Source: Omphiscola glabra
Lineage: Eukaryota; Mollusca; Gastropoda; Lymnaeidae
Length of the DNA stretch: 64,000 nucleotides
Assembly (NCBI GenBank): GCA_964017045.1
Contig: OZ024794.1
Span: 32,767,682 to 32,831,681, forward strand
Direction: 5' to 3'
Position 1 is the stretch's first letter, and every line of letters starts with the position of its first letter. Shown here one piece after another: positions 10,735 to 22,462 of the stretch. Position numbers and translations under genes: made by a program. A model generated the notes under the pieces. The model searched no databases and was not told where the DNA came from. It saw only the letters and a program-made list of their open reading frames with translations.

Positions 10735-12905
10735 GACATTGCGAAAGCCAATCAACAGAATAAAACCCGGACTGATACAAATGGAAATCGACCTATGCCT
10801 GGATACTGACATGATTTTTGGAATTGCGACTTGGAATGTACTAAGCCCGTTTAGAGCAGGAGCCTTAGCCAACCTTGTAAAATCAACTGGTTAAATATAA
10901 AATATCTATTGCTGCATTGCAAGAAATTCAATGGAAAAATTCATACATCCTCAAAACAAAAGAATACACCATATTTTATAGTTGTAACAACACCAATATG
11001 CTAGGAAAAAGAAGCAGTCAGTGCAGTCATAGGCTTCAAACCAAAATGAAAGATTTTGCTCTTTGTGTGTGCGAGGAGAAATGTTCAATATAACATTCAT
11101 AAATGTACATGCTCCCACCGAAGATACAGAAGATCAGGATAAAGAATCCTTTTATGAGACACTGGAAAAGTTCTACAAAGAGGCACCACAACACGATATT
11201 AAAATAGTGATTGGAGACTTTAATGCCAAAATAGGAAAAGAAAAGGTGTTCATGACAACTATTGGCAAGGAAAGTCTTCATGAAGAATCCAATGACAATG
11301 GGATCCGACTCATAGACTTTGCTGTTGGAAATGGGATGTCAGTTAGCAGCACCAAGTTTCCGCACAAAAATATACATAAAGCTACTTGGAACTCAACAGA
11401 TGGAATCACCCACAATCAAATTGACCATGTTCTAATCAATCGGAGGCATGGATCAGATATACTAGATGTAAGAAGCTATCGAAGAGCAGACGCAGACTCT
11501 GACCATCTACTTGTACGAGTTAAATATGAGCAGAGAATAAGCATAACTCACAATTGTCATAATCAAAGAGAGAAACGATACGATTACCAAAAGCTTACCA
11601 AAGACCCACTAACTGCAAAGGCTTACCAGAATGAAGTAGAAGCACAGCTAGATGCATCACAGGAGGAAGTAAACAGGGAAAACAACATAAATGAGCAGTT
11701 GGATAGGATAAAAATGCTATAAAAAGATCAGCAGAACTGACCCAACAAACTGACAAGACTGATACATGTAACACTGAACAACTCAAAAAGCAAAATCAAG
11801 GTTCAAGGAGAATATTCAAGAGAATTTCAGATTAGACGAGGCCTAAGACAGGGAGACACACTATCTTGTATACTTTTTAACCTAACATTAGAGAGAGTTA
11901 TGAGAAACATACATATTGGCATGCGATGAACAATAACAGGATACTTTCTGAGGGAAACCCAAGACCCACAACCAATGGGCACTCTCTACAATTAACCCCT
12001 TCAGTATCTTGCATATGCTGATGACATAGCACTGCTAGGGAAAAGTATTAAAGAATATCAAAATCCTTTATTGAATTAGAAGACGCATCACTACAAGCTG
12101 GGCTGGAAGTTAACAACCAAAAAACAAAATACATGATTATGATAAGAGAAGAACAGACAGATGAGGCCATTAAATTTAGAAACCAGACCTTTGAAAAAGT
12201 AAATCAATTCAAATACCTAGGATCTTTATTAAATGAAAGTGAAGAAATGAATTACTAACAGAAATAAAAGAAAGTATATGCTGGAAACAGGGCATACTTC
12301 AGTTGTCAGAGAATACTGAAAAGTAAAAACATTACAAGAGAAACAAAGAAAACTATTTATAAAACAAAACTGTAATCAGACCAGTTGTAACATATGCAAG
12401 TGAAACTTGGACCCTAACAAAAACGGCAGAAAACCTATTAAACACATGGGAGAGAACAGTTCTCAGGAAAATATATGGACCAACAAAGGATGAATATGGA
12501 TGGAGAATACAAACCAACCATGAATTGTACAGTCTATATCAGGATCCCACGATAGTAGCAGAATTAAAAAAGGGCAGGCTACGCTGGTCAAGACACTTAG
12601 AGAGAATACCAAATGACAGAGGAGTGAAGAGGGTGCATCACCAATACCACAGAGGAAAACGGTTCAAAGGCAGACCTAGGCTTAGATGGATGGATGATTT
12701 GGAAAAAGATCTACAACCACTGGGAATCCAAGCATGGAAAAGAAAAGCATTAGTTAGGTCTGAGTGGAAGGAAGTAGTGAGGCAGGCCAAAGCCCTACGT
12801 GGGCTGTAGCGCCACAGGGATAGATGGAATAAGATATGGGATGAGTTATCTCAAAATTGTTTAGTCAATCTCACATCTGGGAAAATAAATAAATAAATAA
12901 AATAA
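10735..12905 (+). mobile_element. Decayed non-LTR retrotransposon (craniofacial-protein-2-like endonuclease/RT) with internal deletion
   Basis: The AP-endonuclease domain begins with [20 protein letters not shown] (about 10815-10870) and ALQEIQW (about 10910), then stays open at 11063-11722 with VIGDFNAKIG, QIDHVLI and DSDHLLV. After a stop the sequence jumps to the RT palm (RRGLRQGDTLSCILFNLTLE at about 11835, AYADDIALLG at about 12010), so the first RT motifs are missing. The C-terminal tail is open at 12525-12809 ([43 protein letters not shown]). It ends in an (AAAT)n tail at about 12880-12905. Several frameshifts and stops make it inactive. The clade is probably RTE-like but uncertain. 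Confidence 0.8.
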
Positions 12906-13329
12906 TATAGAATATAGGAGGAAGGCCTGTAGCCAAATTTATCTACCTACTCATACATATTATATACAGGTTAAGGCTAGAACCAGCTAAAAATTTAAAA
13001 TATCAATAAATGATTACAAAAACTGAAAAAAAGTTTCAAAGTAGTAATATTTAGTTAACATGAATTACTCTAGAATTAATTCAGTAAAATAAAACTATAG
13101 TGACTATAGACTATGACATTGACATAATTATGCTGACTATTTAGGCCTAATACCCTAATATTAATATTAATAATTTAGTAAAATAATTAATAGTAATACC
13201 TGGGGGGTACTTGTAATCTTATGTCTAATGTATGTAGCATTTTTTCAGGCAGGCCCTGTCCTATAGAAATAAGTATATTTTATTATAGTGCATAGTATAG
13301 TATAGGCCCTAGATTATTTATTCAAATTT

Positions 13330-14175
13330 ATGTCATGATGCAAGAAGTAACGTTCCCTCCAATAATAACTATTGAGGGCCATAATCTGTTGGTTGTTGAG
13401 CATTTCACATATCTTGGATCCAATATTTCTAGTTCTTTCTCCGTTGATAAACATCAGGATCGCAAAAGCAGCAGCAACTATGGCTAAACTGAATAAGCGG
13501 GTGTGGAATAATCTCAATCTAACTGAAAAAACAAAACTAAGTGTCTATCAGGCATGCGTGCTTAGTACGCTCCTACATGGCAGTGACGAGTGGACCAAAT
13601 ACACCAGTCACTAGTGGAAACTCAACAGCTTCCATCAAAGATGTCTGCGTCACATTTTATGCACACGATGGTAGGACAAGGTGCCTAACACAGAGATCTT
13701 GGAACGTGCCAAAATGTGTAGCATATTCTCCGCTCTTAGCAAGAGGCGCCTTCGCTGGTTAGGCCATGTAAGGAGAATGGAGGAAGGCCATATTCCAAAG
13801 ATGCTGTTGTATGGAGAGTTGGTAGAAGGGACAAGACTTATTGGATGGCCACGCCTGAGATTTATGGACGTTTGTAAAAGGAGCATGAGGGAAACCAACA
13901 TAGATATCAACAAATGGGAGATCATTGCCGAACAACATTCCAGCTGGCAAACAGCAGTGAACGAAGGAGTCAAAAAGGCAGAAGATGTGCAAAACGAAGC
14001 CCTTGCAACAGCACGGAAGGCCAAAATTAACCAGGAATCAATATTCTCCAGCGAGAAATGCAGTCGACATTGTCACTCCAGGATTGGCCTAGTGAGCCAC
14101 TCGTCGAAGTGTAAGACTACAATATAGCTACTTCATCGTCTCGCGAAGACGGAAGGATGCCATCTAGGCCCTAGA
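13330..14175 (+). mobile_element. LINE 3' fragment, RT C-terminal half and 3' UTR
   Basis: Frames read VVEHFTYLGSNISSS, IRIAKAAATMAKLNKRVWNN, KLSVYQACVLSTLLHGS and then, frameshifted, NTEILERAKMCSIFSALSKR, RRLRWLGHVRRMEEGHIPKM, RLIGWPRLRFMDVCKRSM and SSWQTAVNEG. This order is typical of the C-terminal part of widespread RTE-like reverse transcriptases. The sequence continues to TCATCGTCTCGCGAAGACGG near 14135, a common 3' UTR motif in such elements. It is a different family from the neighbour at 10.7-12.9 kb. It is 5'-truncated and broken. Confidence 0.75.
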
Positions 14176-15300
14176 CCTAGAGATTTAATTAATAGAAAAA
14201 ATTAATTAATTTATAATTAAATTATTAAAATAATATTTGGCTGGTAGGGGCCTATAAAGTATAACTTAACAATTACATTTACAATAACAGGCAATACTAA
14301 TTTAGTCTAATAATACTAATTCAAATGATTCTAATTCGAAATCGACTTTTATAAATTATATTGTTCGATGCGATGACAGCAGCCGATGTCTTCATAAATC
14401 ATCATTTTTTTCATAGATTCATAGTCATAGTTCAAAATATAGAGCTACACTTTCACCACTATACTATTAATACTCCTAAATCTTACTAGTTATGAGGCAC
14501 TAATCCTAATATTATTAGGCATACTTTGTGCAGCATTATTCTGACGTTACTGGACTAAACTCTAACTCTCTCTCCAGTTAATAATTAAACTAGTTTTAGT
14601 AACTTTAACAGTTACACTTTCAGTAATCACTTTAATCAGTGTCACAGCCACAGTCTGTCCCCAAGACCCCAATACCGTTCACTGTTTTTGTCAATGAATT
14701 AAATATTATTGATGAAGTCGAAGTGTTGATATTTTTTGAGCATTCATTAAAAATTACTAAATTAAAATCACTACTAAATTTAAATTACTACTGTGACTAC
14801 TATACTGCACTCACTCAGTCCAATGATTGAGGCGGCGGCGTAGGAATCAATTACAAAATTCAGTCATAAGCTGTGTATACAAGTAGTAGATACCGCATTA
14901 TCGAAAGTTTCCTCTTATTTCATTTAATTCAAAGTAGCGCTTGATTTTAAAAAAAAGACAATAAAGAATAACAAATTTGAAACTTGGTATTTATATATAT
15001 AATATATGCGTATGAGATCTGTCACAATAATTATAATGTAGCGAATAAAATATTTGACTTTTGTATACACGACGCTGTACATCCTGTTTGGATACGGATA
15101 GTAAACTGCTGTGCTATGGCACAACACAATTTACAAATTAAAATTAAACTTAAATTTGACACTTGGAAATTAATTTGAATGGCGCTGTCTACGATGCTTC
15201 GGTACGCTCATGTCTGGTCGTAATATACAGTGGTAAGGAATTTTTTCCATTCCATTAGACTAGTTAATCTTAAGTCTTAAGTATAAAAATAGGAATAAGG
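14176..15300. other. AT-rich intergenic stretch, no gene recognised
   Basis: Low-complexity AT-rich DNA between LINE fragments. Short open frames here resemble no family. A short CpG-containing patch occurs at about 15180-15225; it could belong to an upstream UBOX5 exon or promoter, but no splice-compatible exon could be assigned. Confidence 0.4.
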
Positions 15301-15309
15301 CCCAAGTTA

Positions 15310-15590
15310 ATCCTTTCGGGATGGAGCCTTTTTTCGGGGTGTCTGTTCTGTTCTGGTTCGGTACGTTGCTGCATCCATATACTCATATACTGGCATATGT
15401 GCAACGGTTGGGGAAGCGATGTTGCCAATCTAACGGCCCCTAGCAGATGCCAGGGCGGCCTTGAAGCTTTCGATCGTTGTCGAGTTCACGGCGGTATTGT
15501 CCAGGTTGTTCCAAGCAATTTATGGTGCGTGGAAAGAATGACTGCTTATGTTGCACTGTGTTACTCCGAGGCACAGTGAAGTAGGTACTT
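15310..15590 (-). mobile_element. Jockey/CR1-type LINE C-terminal fragment
   Basis: The minus strand reads VPRSNTVQHKQSFFPRTI, then after a one-base shift WNNLDNTAVNSTTIESFKAA and LASARGR-stop. This is the usual extreme C-terminus of jockey/CR1-group RT (SFFPRT, WNNL, SFKAAL). It could be the missing 3' end of the element at 17.6-19.9 kb or an independent copy. It has at least one frameshift. Confidence 0.55.
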
Positions 15591-17480
15591 TGACAGAAAT
15601 TTTAAATATTGTCATATTGAAATAAATGATGCACCATTTTAAAGGGCTAGCTATAAGGTTTACAAAAACACCAATTTCATCTTTCTATCTTTTATAGAAG
15701 TGGAGTTATGATTTTTTTGGTGATTTTTTAAACTCTCCTTATTTATCTTTGTATTTAACTAAAAAAACGTGTGACCCACTTTCCAAATTTCTGTCTTATT
15801 TTGCCCAAAACTTTTTTCTTTAAGAGATAATGCTACCAGATTTTCAGGACACATTATCAATGCAATATACAACACAATAAACATCAAAACTTTTATATAG
15901 CATCACGACTATTATTTTTTTAAAATATTTATATGAGGGTATGTTAAGAAAAACATAAACAGTAAAAAGGAAAAATTAATATTTGTAAAGGAAAAAAAAC
16001 AACATATTATTATTAATGTTAATTGTATTTTAATGAATTATATGCTTAAGTTAAATTTTAAATCAATTCTTATATTTAAGAAAGGTTAGTAGAAGTCTTT
16101 TTTGTTGAATGTATAAGATTATAAATAAAAACTACTAATATCACCAATAAGACTAATACCAGTACTGGGATATGTGAGATTAAATTTTAAAAGGTAATGG
16201 GGATGTTCTGTCTATCATTTTCTATTTAGACTGCTCTTCAAACTGCTTGATCTTTTTTATAAATCTACAATCTCTCTATAATTTTTCCAAACATGCCTCC
16301 TTGTTGATGGAAATTAACATTTTCTCTCGTGTCTGAATGAAACCTAGAAATAACATCTAATCATATTCATATCCTGAACAGACACAATTTCTTACTGCTT
16401 TTTAATATTATTCAAGTTTTTTGTTTAATAACTATTAATTTCTTTTACTTTTATATTATTAGAAATAATAAATAGTAGCCTATGCCTTTTGCATGCTTTA
16501 CACTTAAATAAAAAAATAATTACTATGATGATATTTATTTTAAATTATAATTAAATGCCTTATTAATATTTTTAAAATACTAACTTCAATACTATTATGC
16601 CTGTAAATGTAAATGCAGTTGTAATAATGAAATAGTTTTAGTATTATTAGTTTATTAGTAATATTTGTTAATTTGTACCAGTCCAGTGACAGTAATTAGT
16701 ATTATTTATTATTAGGATTAGACTTATTAGTTAAATGTCACTAACTAGAGAATACCAATTATTATTAAAATTATTAAACTATTATTGATTCAATAAAGAA
16801 GATCCGATAAAACATTACGCCATTCATTCATAACATTTCTTAACTTTGATATTATACATATTATTATTATTATTAGTTAGTTATTATTAGTGTATAATAT
16901 TAATGTAAATCAAGGGACAAAACTGGTCCGAAATTCAACAGACTACACAAAACAAAATTTTTAAAAATTCTTTAATTTACTGGGTTGCATTCATTTCTAA
17001 TAATATTGTTAAAATGTATCCAACTAATTAACTGATAAGTGTTCCACGGAATTTTGAAGATTAACAATAACAGTCATCTTTTTTATATCTTCATATTTAT
17101 ATATTAATGACGAAGCCATTTCCGACAACCCAATTTTTTTTAATTGAGGGGGGATAACTAATGAAATACTCAAATTTCAAAAATTCGATGGTGCATAACT
17201 TTTTTCAGCATTTGCTAATATTAATGAAATAAAGTTATTCCTCTTTGTGAAAAAATCAAGCTCTGGCGGGGTAAAGCGCTATGCGGCGCGAGCTTGCATT
17301 AAAAAGTTATAATAATAAATAAATATCGATCCATAAAAATAAATCCGTTGCCACTTACAAAATACACAATGCTGCAAAAATGATACCTCCGTGTTTGGAA
17401 AAAATATGTGCTCTACGTCACTGATGACTAAATAGTTTATTATTAGAAAACTGTGACGTAAAACACAAAAAAACGAGATA
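15591..17480. other. AT-rich intergenic stretch, nothing recognised
   Basis: Very AT-rich DNA with (ATT)n-like runs near 16860-16880. No open frame of family character, no terminal repeats and no RNA gene could be supported. Confidence 0.4.
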
Positions 17481-17569
17481 ACCACTGAGACGAATGTTAA
17501 AATGGCCGTACACGTTTTGCGTTATTTTTCCATATGCGCAGACGGCATGCGCGTGAGACCTTCGACGTA

Positions 17570-19920
17570 CCTAAGTGAAGCATTTGTTATTGTTTCGGGT
17601 GTAATTTCTCATGGGGTTGTCAGATGTTAAGTCAGTGTTAAGTGACTGTTTGGCTCTAATTAATCGGCCTGGCTTCTATGGGGTAAGATAATTGTTTGCT
17701 GGGATGGCCGGAATTAGCCCCATGGCCATTTTATATAAGAATGTTAGGCGGATCTTTTCTCGTCTGTCCTTGAGAGTGGGGATGTCAAATCTGTTTAAAA
17801 GGCCAGTGACGTAGCCAGGCGTGGTGGTTTTATAGTCACGTGCTATGAAGCGCATTGCGTTACGTTGGATTCGCTCCAATTTGTCCACGTCTTGCTTGAG
17901 GTATGGGTCCCAGATGATTGCACCATATTCTAGTATCGGACGAACGAGTGCAAGATAGGCATTTCGTTTGCAGGATGTTGGGCAGTGGCGCAGATTTCTT
18001 CTAATAAAACCTAGTGTGGAGTTGGCTTTTTTTGAAATTTTGTTTATATGGGGTGACCATTTTAGGTTATTTGAGAAGAGAATTCCAAGGTATGGATTGT
18101 TTGTTACTTGTTGAAGGATTGTCCTATTTAGGGTGTACATATAGCTTGATGGGTTTTTTTTTGAGATGCTCATTATGTAGCATTTGGTTTCATTAAATTT
18201 CATGCCCCATTTGTCTGCCCAATTCATAAGGCACTCCAAATCTGCTTGAAGTTGGTTGTGGTCATCGTAGTCGATTATCTCTCTGTAGACAAGACAGTCA
18301 TCTGCAAACAGCCTCACTTGAGATTTTACAGTATCAGGGAGGTCGTTTATGTGACAGAGAAAGAGAAGGGGGCCCAGTACTGTGCCTTGAGGAACTCCTG
18401 AGTCTACGGTGGCTTTGCCTGATCGGACGCCATCTACCACTACTTGCATGGTCCGTTTTGTTAGAAATGTTGAGAGCCAGGAGTGAAGGTTGCCGGTAAT
18501 GCCGTAGTGGTGGAGTTTGTGTAGAAGAAGGCTGTGTGGAACAGTGTCGAAGGCCTTGGAGAAGTCGAGAATTGCCATGTCGACCTGGTTACCTTTGTCA
18601 TAGGAGGCAAGGAGGTCATTGGTGGTGATGATTAATTGAGTTTCTGTGGAGTATCCAGAGCGGAAACCGTGGTTTAGAGTGGTAAAAATGTTGTAGTGTT
18701 CAAGGTGGTTCATGATGTGACGACAGATGATGTGTTCCAGAATTTTGCATGGAACGGAGGTCAGGGATATTGGGCGGTAGTTTGCTGGGTTATGACGGTC
18801 ACCTTTCTTGTAGGCACTAGTGATATTTGCATCAAGCCAGTCTAGTGGGAGTTTGTCGGAGTCAAGCGACTTTTGGAAAATGCGGGTGATGGTTGGGGCG
18901 ATGTTGTCAGCCAGGGTCTTTAGGACAATGTTTGGGATACAGTCAGGTCCGGGTGCTTTATTGGGCTTGAGGTTTTTGAGAAGTTTGGCTACTCCTTGTT
19001 CAGTTATGTTGAGGGGGTCAATTGTACCAGGTGAAGGTTTTAGGGATGGTAGTACTGTTGTGGTAATTTTGGTGAAGACAGATTGAAACTGCCTTAGGAG
19101 AATTTCAGCTTTGCATTGGCTATCGCTTACAAGTTGCCCGTATTCTAGTAGAGGGGCTACGCCAATGTTGTCTTGCTTCTTGGATTATATGTAGCGCCAG
19201 AATGGTTTTGTGATGTTGTTTTCAAGGCCTTCTTGAATGACTCCATTTATGTGCTGCCACTCGCCTCTTCTTAGTTCCCTACGACAGTGTTTCTGGAACT
19301 GGCGGTATAGGGTCCAGTTGTTGGTAGTTTGGGCTTTCTTCAATAGTCTTTTCTTTCTTTTCAGCAGCTTCTTGAGCCGTGTGTTCAGCCATGGTAGATT
19401 ACATGGATTTTTTAATGTGGCTGATGGGACATTTTGATCTAAGCTTTTGAATAAGGCATATTTGAAGGTCGACCATAGTGTTTCTACATCCTCTTCCTCG
19501 TTGTATTTTTTCAGGATGGCCTGTTCAGTGGCGGCGAGATCAAGCTTGATCTTGTCCCAGTTTGCTTTACCTAACTTGTAAGATTTCCTGGGTTTCTGGC
19601 GCGTTATTTGAGCTTTTGAGTAGAAGTCAACCACCACTGCGTCATGGTCAGATATGCCTGGGACACACGTGGATTGTTTAACAAGGGTGGGGTTGGACGT
19701 GAAGATTAGATCTAGGATGCTTTTTTGACGTGTTGGTGTCTTCTGCACTTGTGTGAGTAGTGAGGATGAGGTCAAGTCGATCAGTGATTGCTGAATGGTA
19801 TTGTCTTTACCGGTGGAGTGGGCAGTATGCGTGGTCCAGTCTATATCGGGGCAGTTGAAGTCACCGGCGACGATGATGTCGCGCTCGTGCTTGCCGTTGG
19901 CAAAAAGACGGAGCACCTTT
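17570..19920 (-). mobile_element. Jockey/CR1-type LINE, 5'-truncated, almost open reading frame
   Basis: On the minus strand one frame stays open from 19916 to 17676 except for a single TAA (about 19185-19187). It covers the end of the AP endonuclease (VAGDFNCPDIDW, LDLIFTSNP, GISDHDAVVVDFY), a basic linker (RLKKLLKRKKRLLKKAQ) and the RT (KPNKAPGPDCIP, NYRPISLTSVPCKILEHII, FRSGYSTETQL, DFSKAFDTVPH, GVPQGTVLGPLLF, VRLFADDC). A TAG at 17676-17678 follows NNYLTP, and family-like sequence (RLIRAKQS) continues beyond it. The copy is truncated in the endonuclease at about 19917, as left by incomplete reverse transcription. Few lesions suggest a fairly recent insertion. Family clade (jockey versus CR1) not resolved. 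Confidence 0.85.
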
Positions 19921-20419
19921 TACTAAGTTACTTTATTACTAACTTATAACTTAGTCCTTAAAAAAAAATTAAGTAACTATAACTAAGTTTTACGAGCTTG
20001 GCACTCACATTGCAAAATAATTTATAAAGAAATAAACTATTTCCTTTACATATATAAAACCATATATATTCTTGTAGGAAATTGAAAGAAGTAATACAAT
20101 CTTACTTTACTTTATAAATCAAACTAATATCTAAACTTTTATGCAAATAATTTATCCTGATTTGCATAATTTATGCATGCAATTTTTTGTTAAACTAAAC
20201 TTAAAATAAACATGACTTCCTTGTATCATACGTGTGAATTTTTTGATGGATGAAGCCTGAATAAGTCCTAACACTTGAGTTTTGGGCACTTAGTTCTACT
20301 CCTTTTGCTGCCCCCCCCCCCCCCCCCCCAGCTATTTTTCTGTTGCTATAGACTATAGTTATAGAAATTCACTGTAACAAGCCACCATTTATGACCTAGG
20401 GACCTTCTCTTATGCTGGG

Positions 20420-20985
20420 TTTTAATGAGAAAGTTGTCTGCATACCTATCAGTCTCTCTTATAAGCATTTAAGTGATTTTTAGGGTAAAAAATAGCATGA
20501 AGTACTCAAATGGGGTGCTTATGCCTTATTTATAGGACCTATGTTCTCTAAAAATTAAATGGGGTCATCTCTATCCAGTTGACGACCCATAATGCTAAAC
20601 CAAGGGTTCAGAACATTAGCGTGAACATTATCATTTTGATAGTCTTCATACTTTCCTGGTTGTTTTCATCAGTGTCAGATTCACTGCTAGAATATCAAAA
20701 TCACTAAGGATATTTTGATCAGTGTCACTGTCAGACCTTTTGGAATTTTACTATATTACTTGCTGCACGCTAAAAACTCCTGAACACAACAGAAGCTAGT
20801 TAACTATCAACACAGGCCACCATTACAATGCCAAGATGAGCAGGAATATGTAAGAAGTAATCTGATTTGCTGGTACGAAGACTACCCAGCTAATCTCAAG
20901 GCTTGAATTATCGGGCCGATAGATTGGACATCCATCTTTTTCGCTACTCCACCCTGGGATGATCTAGCCCATCCGTCCCAAGAGG
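20420..20985 (-). mobile_element. PiggyBac-like relic, N-terminal end (copy A)
   Basis: This segment, read on the minus strand, matches 42795-43395 on the plus strand over nearly its whole length, including GAACACAACAGAAGCTAG, GGGCCGATAGATTGGACATC and TATAGGACCTATGTT (given here as plus-strand text). Fragments of an acidic N-terminal frame are visible (SESDTDENNQES). The outer end on the right reads, outward to inward on minus, CCCTCTTGGGACGG, as expected for a CCC-beginning piggyBac end. Only the transposase N-terminus and terminal region remain. The piggyBac assignment rests mainly on copy B. Confidence 0.5.
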
Positions 20986-21254
20986 GATAAAACCTCTAAG
21001 CTGCCCTACCCCTAAAGCTAAATATTTAGGTAAAGGATTAAATTAAAGCTAAGCCAAACTATTTATGAATTTCAAAATCAAACTTTGTATTTGAGTCATG
21101 GCCATGGTCATCATCATGGCTATGGTTAGTATATTTAATTTATTAGTAACAGTACATCAGTACAGTTTAGCTCGGCCTACTAAATAGTAAATTATTTATA
21201 AATTAGGCTACATTAGTATTATATCTAGCATCATGCCAAATTAGACCTAAGTGC

Positions 21255-22210
21255 CTATTTGGAACCATCCATAAAAGACGTGGCACAAATTTTGCTGATC
21301 CCCCCCCCCCCCCCCCCCCAAAAAAAAAGTAATCACAAAAAGTTATACCTCCCTCAAATTTATTGTCACAAACCTTTGCATCCAGCCCCCCCCCTCCCCC
21401 TTTCCCTCATTAAAATCCCTCTGTCCTTCTTACTGTAAATATGTTTAACCAGGGGTGAAAACACACCCTGTGATACAGAAATTTGTATGTGCTGCCATTG
21501 TTAGTTGTTCCTCCATTAAAAAAAAGTTTTATGCATTTTGATAAGCACCAGTTATGTTTTTCTCTGGTGAATTTTGTTTGTGCATTACTTGTATATTGGT
21601 AGTTTTTTTCTTCAATTTTCTAGTAAGTTAATTAAGGAAATTAAAAGGACATTAACTAAATTAATTAACTATTTTAATTTATATTACAATATAATTTATA
21701 AATATGCAGGAAATTTTTTGAAATTGAGAGGTGATGCAGCAATGCAAAAAAGGTTAAGAATCCCGACCATAGAACATTTAGATGAAAACACCCATTTTGT
21801 TGTCCCTGATTCTGGGACTCGCGTCTCCACTAATTAAATGACGCACAACTCCACATTTAGACATGAACTCTCATGGCTGTCAAAGTCACTGCTACCAGAT
21901 TCTCCTCCAATGGACGCCTGTAACTTGATCAGATGTCCTTTTTCAGACTTTGCATAATGGTACTGATCCTCTCAGTGATCATAGTTTAAAAATAAAATAA
22001 AAATAATTGTTGTATAAAAGAAGAATGTTAAAAATGTCTGTAGTTTAGTGTGATGAAGAGCAATTTATTTAAAAATGTTCCTCTTTTAATGTGTCTTCAC
22101 ATCGTTTAACACCCACCCCCTGGCACACTTTGTCACAAAAATGTGGACCCCCTCTACTCCTCCTAGACCCCTAGATGCAAGATGTCATCTATGGATGGCC
22201 ACACATATAC
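21255..22210. mobile_element. Possible TIR element, type unknown
   Basis: Left end CCATCCATAAAAGACGTGGC (about 21265) and right end GATGTCATCTATGGATGGCC (about 22181) are approximately inverted. Both are followed inward by C/T-rich stretches and a TTTGTCACAAA-like motif. This resembles common invertebrate elements with CATCCATAAATGACGTCA ends. The interior has one short open frame (21574-21837) without recognisable family features. The boundary and target duplication are not clear. Confidence 0.3.
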
Positions 22211-22462
22211 CTATACTGATATTTTATTTGTTATTATTAGTAGGCCTAATTTTTACTAATAATAAATTTAATAATAAGTAATAAGTAGCCTAATTGTAGT
22301 AGAAGTGTAGCAAGATGGCAAGGGATTGACTTGAGGAATATTCTGCATATTTTTCATGGTATTTTGCCTTTAAACTAAGTAACTTAAGTCTAATTACAAT
22401 ATTTATTTGTCTTCTTTTAACATATATAAGGAAAATAATAATGTAATTTAACATTCACATTA

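Noticed and set aside
20317..21320. Poly-C runs at about 20317 and 21301
   Set aside because: Homopolymer tracts, possibly of unreliable length; not linked to any feature beyond the possible TIR element.
21574..21837. Open frame of 87 codons inside the possible TIR element
   Set aside because: No transposase features; the first half is AT-rich sequence that is open by composition.
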